DNA from: Lachnospiraceae bacterium UBA3821
GTDB lineage: Bacteria > Bacillota > Clostridia > Lachnospirales > Lachnospiraceae
Direction: 5' to 3'
Assembly: GCA_002368865.1 (NCBI GenBank)
Contig: DFDT01000087.1
Coordinates: 24,177 to 36,164 of the forward strand
Length of the DNA: 11,988 nt
Under the pieces are notes generated by a model. The model made no database searches, had not been told where the DNA came from, and saw only the letters and a list, made by a program, of their open reading frames with translations. Shown here piece after piece: positions 1-5,355 of the stretch (its first letter is position 1; every line of letters begins with the position of its first letter). Made by a program: the position numbers and the translations under genes.

Positions 1-350
1 ATACGCCGGACGGAACCGGTGTGCGGGATTATATCCATGTGGTGGATCTGGCGCGAGGGCATGTGAAGGCACTGAAGAAGATTGAGGAGAAGGCGGGGCT
101 TCGAATCTATAATCTGGGTACCGGCGTGGGCTACAGTGTGCTGGATATCGTGAAAAACTTCGAGGAGGCTACGGGTGTGAAGATTCCGTATTCCATCAAA
201 CCCAGACGGGCGGGAGATATCGCCACCTGTTATGCGGATGCGAGTCTGGCAAAGGAGGAGCTTGGCTGGACGGCGGAGTACGGAATCAGGGAGATGTGTG
301 AGGATTCCTGGAGATGGCAGAAGAACAATCCGAACGGGTATGAGGACTGA
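1..350 (+). CDS. galE: UDP-glucose 4-epimerase, C-terminal part (5' end outside window)
   Basis: Reading frame open from base 3 to the TGA at 348-350; the start lies before the window. GalE interconverts UDP-glucose and UDP-galactose with bound NAD, in the cytoplasm (Leloir pathway and supply of galactose for surface glycans). About 115 C-terminal residues are visible, roughly the last third of a usual 330-340 residue enzyme. Diagnostic stretches are [14 protein letters not shown] (the conserved RDYIHV..LA block of GalE-type epimerases), YNLGTG.GYSVLD, then P.RAGDIA.CYAD, and a C-terminal LGW...... [15 protein letters not shown] ending, all in the order expected for GalE. The NAD-binding Rossmann motif and the YxxxK catalytic pair would be upstream and cannot be checked. 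The next small gene starts 24 bases downstream with no terminator between, so the two are probably co-transcribed. Confidence 0.93.
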   Translation, partial: TPDGTGVRDYIHVVDLARGHVKALKKIEEKAGLRIYNLGTGVGYSVLDIVKNFEEATGVKIPYSIKPRRAGDIATCYADASLAKEELGWTAEYGIREMCEDSWRWQKNNPNGYED

Positions 351-374
351 GAATTTGTTTGGAGGGATATTAAG

Positions 375-584
375 ATGAGCGAGATTGATGATCTGGTAAA
401 TATGATCGACGGGAAGATGAATGGCGGCGTGAGCAGGCTCAAGGTGGAGTTCTCCGAGGCGCAGAAGGTGGACACGGTGAAGGAGCAGTATCATCACGGG
501 CGCTGCGATGTGGGGAGCCCTTGGGCAAAGGGAACGGTGTCCAACTGTGATGCGGTGGATATGCCTGGGGAAGGCGACCGCTAA
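375..584 (+). CDS. Small Cys/His-containing hypothetical protein (69 aa)
   Basis: A 69-residue ORF beginning ATG at 375, preceded by GGAGGG at 361-366 with an 8-base spacer, so translation is well supported. The N-terminal half (MSEIDDLVNMIDGKMNGG) looks like a short amphipathic helix; the second half holds QYHHGRCDVGSPWAKGT and then SNCD. His40, His41, Cys44 and Cys58 are the only His/Cys residues and could bind a metal or form a disulfide. There is no signal peptide or membrane segment. I have the impression of similar small proteins in Lachnospiraceae, but cannot verify it and know no function. It follows galE by 24 bases and is followed by a terminator, so it probably belongs to the galE transcript. 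The regular helix-then-Cys layout could also suggest a peptide precursor, but no modifying enzyme is visible in the window. Confidence 0.72.
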   Translation: MSEIDDLVNMIDGKMNGGVSRLKVEFSEAQKVDTVKEQYHHGRCDVGSPWAKGTVSNCDAVDMPGEGDR

Positions 585-634
585 AACGGCTACGATAAAG
601 TGAAGACGGCAAAGTGAAGGTAGAAATGAAATGT

Positions 635-676
635 AGGGCGACAATAGGTGAATAACCGAAAGTCGCCCTGTTTTAT
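635..676 (+). terminator. Intrinsic terminator after the galE unit
   Basis: AGGGCGAC (635-642) pairs perfectly with GTCGCCCT (662-669); inside the loop GGT (647-649) can pair with ACC (655-657). The stem is followed by GTTTTAT. It closes the galE/small-protein unit. The remaining bases to 720 are AT-rich, with no clear gene. Confidence 0.75.
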
Positions 677-720
677 GAATTTAAAATTTTTTCAAATACC
701 CAACCAAAATGAGATGAGGA

Positions 721-1044
721 TTGTCTATCTTATTGAGAACGTACTCTAAGAGCGTTCGTGTTGTTACGGGAGGAGAAGGCAAACTGGCGAAACTGGTGGA
801 GCGCACAAAGGCAGGGGATATGGATGCTTTTGGGTCGCTTTACCGGGAGACAAACCGCAGGGTGTATTTTATCTGTCTGCATTTTATGAAGGAGAGACAG
901 GAGACGGAGGATATGATGCAGGAGGCGTATCTTGCGGCATTCAAAGGTCTGAAGGAGCTGCGGGAACCGGAGCGCTTTCGGGGATGGGTGGAGCAGATCG
1001 CGGTGAACCGGTGTTGCTCTATTATTTCAACAATCTTACGGTAG
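721..1044 (+). pseudogene. Sigma-70 family (ECF-like) sigma factor, N-terminal region-2 fragment
   Basis: The frame encodes the region 2 part of an ECF-like sigma factor: LVERTKAGDMDAFGSLY, then RRVYFICLHFMK, then the core-binding/-10 recognition segment TEDMMQEAYLAAFKGL (about 901-945) and FRGWVEQIAVNRC (to 1014). In intact family members this is followed by a linker of some 60-80 residues and region 4. Here the frame instead runs into CSIISTILR and a stop at 1042-1044, while region 4 resumes in a different frame from about 1011. That is the signature of an internal, out-of-frame deletion, so I call a pseudogene. The true start is uncertain: TTG 721 has only a GATGAGGA-like site, and GTG 796 is too far from the GGGAGGAGAAGG at 768-779. 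The conserved part begins near 781. Confidence 0.75.
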
Positions 1045-1532
1045 AGGAGATCGCGGAGCTGATGGAGTGTCCCGCCGGAACCGTCAAATACCGGCTGAGT
1101 GTATCCCGCTCCAAGATTAAAAAGGGCGTGGAAGCTTATGAGCATAAGACCCATGACAAGCTGTATTCCTTTGCGGGAGTGCCCTTTCTGGCGCTGCTTT
1201 TGTCGGAGGAAGCGAAGGCGTGCGAAGTGCCGGAGCTGACGGAGCAGATCATGGGAGCGGTGCGGGAGCTGGGCGCAGGTACTCAGGCGGCGGGAGTAGG
1301 TGCAGCAGCGGATGGCGCAGGCGTACAGGCAGCAGGCGTGTCGAAAGACGCGGGCAATGCGGTGGGAGCGGCGACAGCAGTGATACACAATAACCAACAG
1401 TCCAAGGAAGAGACGGCCATTTCGGCGGATGCAGAAAATTCTCAGGGCGGGCAGGCTTCCGGCGGGGAAAGCGCGGCGGCAGGACAGAGCGCAGCAAACG
1501 ATCGAAGCGGGCGGAGCGGAAAGCAAGTATGA
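1011..1532 (+). pseudogene. Sigma factor region 4 plus Ala/Gly/Gln-rich tail (frameshifted fragment)
   Basis: In the third frame the sequence reads VLLYYFNNLTVEEIAELM, then CPAGTVKYRLSVSRSKIK: the sigma region 4 helix-turn-helix that reads the -35 element (HTH about 1032-1125). It joins directly to the region-2 fragment at 1009-1016, so the linker and the first part of region 4 are gone. An ATG exists at 984 in this frame but would start inside region 2 out of its proper frame and has no good ribosome binding site. After region 4 comes KLYSFAGVPFLALLL and a low-complexity Ala/Gly/Gln/Ser-rich tail, as in clostridial sigma factors that carry a C-terminal extension. The frame stops at 1530-1532, just before the next fragment in another frame. 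No membrane segment follows, though family members with this layout often have one (inference). Confidence 0.7.
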
Positions 1533-1539
1533 TGAAAGC

Positions 1540-2160
1540 ATGAAAGGCAGAGTTGAAGGAACCAGCTATATCAATGACTATTTTGGATTTTGGGCTGATC
1601 TGGACGAAAACTGGGAACTGAAGGATTATGACGCTATCGTTGCAGGGACATCACTGGCGAAAGAGACTTTTACCGAACTGTTGGCAGGTTATAATCACTT
1701 GACAATTTTTGTCGGAACCAATCATAGCGGCGGCGATGATATGGGATTTTTCTGGGTTGAAATCGCTGATGAGGCTAATTATGATACAGAGTTTGCGCAG
1801 GAGATCATTCCTGAAAATGTGAAGGAGGCACGTTTTCGGAGGCAGGTGACACATGTGGCAAGCACTTCATGGTTTGGCACGCGGGATGATGTCATGTATT
1901 TAGGAACTGTGGAATGCGGTGATTTGAAAGGCTACTATTACATACATGAAGCGGTGGAGTACGATGGGAGTCCTAATATAACAGAGGATATTTTTCTGTT
2001 TGACAATAATATCTGTGTGCGAATTAATATCGGTCCATGGAGTTATGGGGTAGAAAATATCGAACAGCTTCGGGAGCGGCTGGCTGCCATCGAGGAGCAC
2101 CTGCCGTTGAAAAATCGGGTAGAAACGGAAGTGATCACGGAGCGGATAGAGGAGCAGTAA
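1540..2160 (+). pseudogene. Secreted-type C-terminal domain, probably the detached tail of the broken sigma locus
   Basis: A frame open from before 1500 to the TAA at 2158-2160 encodes a clear globular domain from GTSYINDYFGFWADLDENW through FTELLAGYNHLTIFVG, then a region rich in aromatic and acidic residues, and ends with a charged helix near IEQLRERLAAIEEH. The 'YxNDYFGF' opening resembles the start of small beta-rich domains in clostridial lipoproteins and sigma/anti-sigma hybrids; I cannot name the family. The first in-frame ATG is at 1540 with no convincing Shine-Dalgarno, and the protein would have no signal peptide, lipobox or membrane helix. The frame upstream (1429-1539) is basic and looks like an off-frame reading of the sigma tail. 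The simplest reading is that this domain was once fused, through a membrane helix, to the sigma fragment and has lost that link. A small independent cytoplasmic protein cannot be excluded. Confidence 0.5.
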
Positions 2161-2202
2161 AGGGAATTTGAGAGGAATTTGGCGGAAAAAAATGTTTAGA
2201 AC

Positions 2203-2231
2203 TTGCGGAAATCGGTTTTTTATATGATAAT
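2203..2231 (+). promoter_or_regulatory. Candidate promoter for the AIM24-family gene
   Basis: TTGCGG (2203-2208), 17 bases, GATAAT (2226-2231), in an otherwise AT-rich gap of about 120 bases before the AIM24 gene. The -10 matches 5 of 6 positions and the -35 only 3 of 6, so this is tentative. Confidence 0.35.
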
Positions 2232-2284
2232 AAAATCAGTTGGAGTTACATTAAATTTATCAAAAGAGAAGGAGTGTGGAAAAT

Positions 2285-2962
2285 ATGCGTTATGAGGTAA
2301 AAGGCGGCAGTCTTCCGGTGTTAGTGTGCCAGCTGGAGGCAGGAGAGCAGATGGTCTGTGAATCCGGGGCAATGTCCTGGATGGATGACGGAATCGAGAT
2401 GCAGACGGAAGGCGGCGGAATCGGGAAGGTGTTCGGGCGGATGCTGTCCGGGGAGGCGCTTTTCCAGAACCGCTATATAGCAAAGCGTGCGGGCGAGATT
2501 GCGTTCGCGTCCAAGTTTCCGGGATCCATCGTGGCATATGAGGTGACGCCGGATAAGCCGGTGATCCTGCAGAAGACCGCTTATCTGGCAAGCTGCGGCA
2601 ATGTAGAGTTGTCAGTTTATTTACAGCAGAAGATTGGCTCCGGCTTCTTCGGAGGCGAGGGATTTATCATGCAGAAGGTGTCCGGAAACGGTCTGGTGTT
2701 TGCGGAGATTGACGGTGCGGCGATGGAATATGTATTGCAGCCGGGACAGCGCAAGATTATTGACACGGGATATCTGGCGGTGATGGACGGCACTTGCAGT
2801 CTTGACACGCAGACGGTCAAGGGTGTGAAGAATGTGCTGTTGGGCGGCGAGGGACTGTTTAACACAGTGCTCACCGGTCCGGGGAGGATCACACTGCAGA
2901 CGATGCCGATCAGCAAGACGGCGATGACGTTGTACGGGTATATGCCGCATCCGTCGAAATAG
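2285..2962 (+). CDS. AIM24 / TIGR00266 family protein
   Basis: A 225-residue protein. ATG 2285 is chosen because AGGAG at 2270-2274 sits 10 bases upstream; the in-frame GTG at 2276 lies against that site. Family features are the N-terminal YEVKGGSLPVLVCQLEAGE, then the ESGAMSWM segment, GGGIGKVFGRMLSGEALFQNRY (a glycine-rich turn, then the invariant-looking GE..F.N), and AGEIAFASKFPGSI. A second internal half follows with ATGYL-like DTGYLAVMD and GGEGLFNTVLTGPGRITLQTM near the C-terminus. The length fits bacterial members, which are all-beta proteins of the TRAP-like fold. Their molecular role in bacteria is not established; yeast Aim24 affects mitochondrial inner-membrane architecture. No signal peptide or membrane helix. 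It is monocistronic, closed by strong terminators. Confidence 0.9.
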   Translation: MRYEVKGGSLPVLVCQLEAGEQMVCESGAMSWMDDGIEMQTEGGGIGKVFGRMLSGEALFQNRYIAKRAGEIAFASKFPGSIVAYEVTPDKPVILQKTAYLASCGNVELSVYLQQKIGSGFFGGEGFIMQKVSGNGLVFAEIDGAAMEYVLQPGQRKIIDTGYLAVMDGTCSLDTQTVKGVKNVLLGGEGLFNTVLTGPGRITLQTMPISKTAMTLYGYMPHPSK

Positions 2963-2970
2963 AATTTTTA

Positions 2971-3020
2971 AAAAGCCAGCAGATCCGGGCGGTATATGCC
3001 GCCGCAGACTGCTGGCTTTT
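2971..3020 (+). terminator. Bidirectional intrinsic terminator between AIM24 and trhA
   Basis: AAAAGCCAGCAG (2971-2982) pairs with CTGCTGGCTTTT (3009-3020), with a nested GGCGG/CCGCC hairpin (2988-2992 with 2999-3003). The symmetric A and T tracts allow it to end transcripts from both convergent genes. Confidence 0.85.
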
Positions 3021-3025
3021 GATTT

Positions 3026-3049
3026 GTGCGCCTGGCAGCGCACGTTTTT
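3026..3049 (+). terminator. Second, back-to-back terminator on the plus strand
   Basis: GTGCGC (3026-3031) pairs with GCGCAC (3038-3043) around a 6-base loop and is followed by GTTTTTA. It lies 5 bases after the first hairpin and its T tract overlaps the stop codon of the convergent gene. A backup terminator for the AIM24 transcript is likely. Confidence 0.55.
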
Positions 3050-3701
3050 ACGCAATATAAAGATACATACAGATAAAGTGGCAGAAGCTTCCTGCCATGA
3101 CGAACAAATGGAACACCTCGTGGGAGCCGAACCATTTGTGCTTTGCGTTAAAAACGGAAAGTTTCAGCGCGTAGATCACGCCGCCCACCGTGTAGATAAT
3201 GCCGCCGGCCAAGAGCCACAGGAAAGCCCCGGTAGGAAGCGTTTCCAACAACTGTCCGAACACCAGCACACAGACCCAGCCCATGGCGATGTAAATGATG
3301 GATGAAAACCATTTCGGGCAGGTCACCCATACTGCCTTGATCCCCATGCCGATCAGAGCGATGCCCCATACCAGGGCAAGCAGTTTATAGCCCACCTCGC
3401 CGCCAAGGACGATCAGGCACACCGGTGTATAGGAACCAGCGATCAGAACAAAGATCATCATATGGTCAATTTTTTTGAAAATGCGCAGTGCCTTGCCGGT
3501 CAGGTTTACCGTGTGGTAGGTGGTGCTGGCACCGTAGAGCAGAATCATGCTGGCCATGAAGATCGCCATGGCGATAAAATTTTGACTGCCATCCGCGCTC
3601 CCTGCTTTGATGAGAAGCGGCACTGCCGCGAAAACTGCCATCATCATGGCGATAAAATGGGTAATGGCACTTCCGGGTTCTCTGATCGTGATCTGCATCA
3701 T
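3048..3701 (-). CDS. trhA: Hemolysin III family membrane protein (TrhA/YqfA-like, PAQR superfamily)
   Basis: 217 residues from ATG 3701 (a second ATG follows at 3698); GAGGAGG at 3713-3707 lies 5-8 bases upstream, so the longer upstream frame is not used. The protein is almost wholly hydrophobic, with about seven membrane helices as in the HlyIII/PAQR family. Conserved positions visible: Ser59 and His63 in STTYH, Asp79-His80 in KIDH, and His194 and His198 in HEVFH near the C-terminus. By analogy with adiponectin receptors, His63, His194 and His198 would bind the metal. Family members are linked to membrane energetics/fatty-acid homeostasis (E. coli TrhA); the 'hemolysin' name comes from a Bacillus cereus homolog and should not be taken as function. 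It has its own promoter with a palindrome downstream of it. Confidence 0.93.
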   Translation of the reverse strand: MMQITIREPGSAITHFIAMMMAVFAAVPLLIKAGSADGSQNFIAMAIFMASMILLYGASTTYHTVNLTGKALRIFKKIDHMMIFVLIAGSYTPVCLIVLGGEVGYKLLALVWGIALIGMGIKAVWVTCPKWFSSIIYIAMGWVCVLVFGQLLETLPTGAFLWLLAGGIIYTVGGVIYALKLSVFNAKHKWFGSHEVFHLFVMAGSFCHFICMYLYIA

Positions 3702-3771
3702 ACATTCCTCCTCTTCTATTATGATAAAGTATGCACAAAAATTACAAGAAGTATTCAACGAAACGCAACAC

Positions 3772-3788
3772 GTAGTTTTCAAAACTAC
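3772..3788. promoter_or_regulatory. 17-bp perfect palindrome, candidate operator for trhA
   Basis: GTAGTTTT-C-AAAACTAC is a perfect inverted repeat with a single central base. On the minus strand it lies just downstream of the trhA -10 box (3802-3807), about 5-25 bases past the predicted start point, a typical place for a repressor. The arms would form only a weak RNA hairpin, so DNA binding is more likely. The regulator is unknown. Confidence 0.5.
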
Positions 3789-3801
3789 ATCCTGTAATTT
3801 G

Positions 3802-3830
3802 AATCTACAATAAAAGGAAGGAATTGTCAA
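3802..3830 (-). promoter_or_regulatory. Promoter of trhA
   Basis: On the minus strand: TTGACA (3830-3825), 17-base spacer, TAGATT (3807-3802). The -35 is perfect and the -10 matches 4 of 6. The leader to ATG 3701 is about 95 bases. Confidence 0.65.
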
Positions 3831-3848
3831 TATTTTTTTCGGGTTCGT

Positions 3849-4118
3849 CTATCCGATATCTTCCTCCAGCACCTGAAATTCCATATAATCAAAGTCGATC
3901 GTTTCGATAAAACTGTCCTGATAGAAGCGCGTCCTGGCGTGACGCTTAAATTCGGATATGTTTTTGTCCAGCCATATGGGCTGCGCCAGATCGAAGTCGT
4001 GACAGGCTTCGTCCAACAGGCGGAAAACCTTATGGGTGCGGGTGTCCTCCGAGGTATCTTCCCCGGTGGTGTCCTTGATCATGTGGCCGTTCTGCCATAA
4101 TTTGATCCAGATGCGCAA
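3849..4118 (-). CDS. Conserved-looking hypothetical protein with TTG start (89 aa)
   Basis: Reads MRIWIKLWQNGHMIKDTTGE from TTG 4118. AGGAGG at 4132-4127 is 8 bases upstream, which decides this non-ATG start; no competing in-frame ATG has such a site. The 89-residue protein is acidic and soluble, with an aromatic-rich N-terminal strand, a central KVFRLLDEACHDFDLAQPIW segment, and a C-terminal RTRFYQDSFIETIDFDYMEF stretch ending in acidic residues. No membrane segment, signal peptide or familiar catalytic motif. I have the impression of closely similar small proteins in Lachnospiraceae annotated only as hypothetical; no function is known to me. It is separated from trhA by about 147 bases that contain the trhA promoter, so it is probably transcribed by itself. 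Confidence 0.82.
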   Translation of the reverse strand: MRIWIKLWQNGHMIKDTTGEDTSEDTRTHKVFRLLDEACHDFDLAQPIWLDKNISEFKRHARTRFYQDSFIETIDFDYMEFQVLEEDIG

Positions 4119-4162
4119 GGCGGTGTCCTCCTCTCATGATTATCTTCCTCAATTATTTTCTA

Positions 4163-4191
4163 ATCATAAGTAATTTCAGGTAAAAAATCAA
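4163..4191 (-). promoter_or_regulatory. Promoter of the 89-aa gene
   Basis: Minus strand TTGATT (4191-4186), 17-base spacer, TATGAT (4168-4163), which is 4/6 and 5/6 to consensus, about 45 bases before the TTG start. It is divergent from the plus-strand alarmone synthetase gene. Confidence 0.6.
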
Positions 4192-4350
4192 CCCTTAAGG
4201 ATTTTGTCGAAGAGTTATGCTTTATTGCGGGAATGAATGCAGCAATTTGTTCATATAGATATAGAGTGGTGGTTAGATTGGCAAAACTACCAACAAATTC
4301 TTAAAAAGGAATTAATTTTTGTGAAATATATACATTTTTATCCGGAATTA

Positions 4351-4359
4351 TGTTATAAT
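4351..4359 (+). promoter_or_regulatory. Extended -10 promoter of the alarmone synthetase gene
   Basis: TGTTATAAT: a perfect TATAAT (4354-4359) with the TGn extension. The -35 at 17 bp (TACATT, 4331-4336) is poor, as is usual for extended -10 promoters. The predicted leader is about 36 bases. The 190 bases upstream contain only the divergent promoter and an imperfect inverted repeat at 4267-4292. Confidence 0.6.
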
Positions 4360-4401
4360 GAAGAGACACTAAAGTTAGGCGGCTATTGTAAAGGAGATAC
4401 T

Positions 4402-5049
4402 ATGGATTTTTTGGGGGCAAACGGGGACGGCATTGACAGCTGGCAGGAAGTCACACTGGTTTATAATGCTGCTCTGAAGCAGGTACAGACCAAGATGGAA
4501 ATTCTGAATGATGAATTCCAGCATGTACATCAATACAATCCGATCGAACATATCAAAGCCCGTATCAAGACACCGGAGAGTATTGTCAAAAAGTTAAAGA
4601 GACGCGGGTACGAATCTACCATAGAAAACATGGTGAAGTACATCAATGATATTGCGGGTATCCGGATCATCTGTTCTTTTACATCGGACATTTACCGTAT
4701 TGCGGAGATGATCCGTGACCAGAAGGACATTCATGTGGTCAGCGTAAAGGATTACATTACCTATCCCAAGGCCAGCGGATACAAGAGTTATCATATGATC
4801 GTGATGGTGCCGGTTTATCTGTCGGATCGCATTGTGGATACCAAGGTGGAGATTCAGATCCGTACGGTTGCAATGGATTTCTGGGCAAGTCTGGAGCACA
4901 AGATCCATTATAAGTTTGAAGGGGACGCGCCGGAACATATCAAAGCAGAATTGATCGAGTGTGCCCATATGGTGGCGGATCTTGATGCAAGGATGCTTTC
5001 ACTGAACGAGGAGATCCTGGAGCTGGCGAAGGAACATTCAGAGAAATGA
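4402..5049 (+). CDS. relP: Small alarmone synthetase, RelP/YwaC-like GTP pyrophosphokinase
   Basis: 215 residues from ATG 4402, with AAGGAG at 4391-4396 five bases upstream; the frame is open further up but that part lies across the promoter. It transfers pyrophosphate from ATP to GTP or GDP to make (p)ppGpp in the cytoplasm. Synthetase-domain motifs: NPIEHIKARIKTPESIVKKL (46-65), DIAGIRIICSF (83-93), KDYITYPKASGYKSYH (116-131), VEIQIRT (149-154, with catalytic-type Glu150) and DFWASLEHKIHYK. There is no HD hydrolase, TGS or ACT domain, so it is a stand-alone synthetase; the wording of these motifs resembles B. subtilis YwaC (RelP) more than YjbM (RelQ). The C-terminus is a helix. It is monocistronic with a strong terminator. 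In B. subtilis ywaC responds to cell-envelope stress; nothing in this promoter shows that here. Confidence 0.92.
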   Translation: MDFLGANGDGIDSWQEVTLVYNAALKQVQTKMEILNDEFQHVHQYNPIEHIKARIKTPESIVKKLKRRGYESTIENMVKYINDIAGIRIICSFTSDIYRIAEMIRDQKDIHVVSVKDYITYPKASGYKSYHMIVMVPVYLSDRIVDTKVEIQIRTVAMDFWASLEHKIHYKFEGDAPEHIKAELIECAHMVADLDARMLSLNEEILELAKEHSEK

Positions 5050-5063
5050 GCGAGAAATGAGCG

Positions 5064-5105
5064 AAAAAACGTGCCGTGAGCAATGGTTGCTGGCGGCACG
5101 TTTTT
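5064..5105 (+). terminator. Intrinsic terminator of the alarmone synthetase gene
   Basis: AAAAACGTGCCG (5065-5076) pairs with CGGCACGTTTTT (5094-5105), and AGCAA/TTGCT (5079-5083 with 5087-5091) extends the hairpin. It is long, GC-rich and ends in T5. Confidence 0.9.
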
Positions 5106-5123
5106 ATATGGGAGGATTCTGTC

Positions 5124-5237
5124 ATGTTCACATATAAAATGAGGAGTGCCCAGGCACCTCGCGGCACCCGGGCTATTATGAAAAAATCACATAACGTCTT
5201 ATCTGTTCTTGAAATAAAGTATAGCAGAGAAATATGA
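5124..5237 (+). CDS. Possible 37-residue basic peptide
   Basis: ATG 5124 has a strong GGAGGA (5111-5116) seven bases upstream, immediately after the terminator. It opens a 37-codon frame beginning MFTYKMRSAQAPRGT and ending at the TGA 5235-5237. The product would be basic, with no signal peptide or Cys. No promoter is obvious between the terminator and the start, so expression may depend on read-through. It could equally be a chance ORF or leader remnant; the remaining bases up to 5283 hold only a short tandem repeat of AAATATGAAC (about 5230-5250). Confidence 0.25.
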   Translation: MFTYKMRSAQAPRGTRAIMKKSHNVLSVLEIKYSREI

Positions 5238-5283
5238 ACAAAATATGAACGAGGTGTAAATCTTCGGTTAAGCTTGAAAATTG

Positions 5284-5312
5284 TTGTCAGAACATAAAAA
5301 AGATGTTAAAAT
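5284..5312 (+). promoter_or_regulatory. Promoter of the coiled-coil/flavin reductase unit
   Basis: TTGTCA (5284-5289), 17-base spacer, TAAAAT (5307-5312), preceded by TGT, giving an extended -10. Both boxes match 5 of 6. The start codon at 5356 lies about 36 bases past the predicted start point. Confidence 0.7.
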
Positions 5313-5355
5313 AAACAGAGTGGAGCAGTAGATGATCCGGGTTGGAGGAAGATAT

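Noticed and set aside
737..757. Imperfect palindrome GAACG-TA-CTCT-A-AGAG-CGTTC near the sigma fragment start
   Set aside because: It has a 2-base asymmetry and an uncertain position relative to the start codon in a decayed gene, so there is not enough to call an operator.
840..1541. Long minus-strand frame opposite the sigma locus (233 codons)
   Set aside because: It has no ribosome site, and its Cys/Arg/Leu-rich composition is that of an antisense shadow of the GC-rich sigma coding sequence.
3702..3830. N-terminal extension of TrhA to 3830
   Set aside because: It would start inside the promoter; GAGGAGG immediately before 3701/3698 marks the true start.
4237..4401. N-terminal extension of the alarmone synthetase to ATG 4237
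   Set aside because: The extension lies across the extended -10 promoter, lacks a ribosome site and is foreign to the family; ATG 4402 has a good site and gives the normal length.
5230..5250. Two copies of AAATATGAAC in the gap before the coiled-coil gene
   Set aside because: AT-rich, short and about 35 bases from the -35 box; it may be chance.
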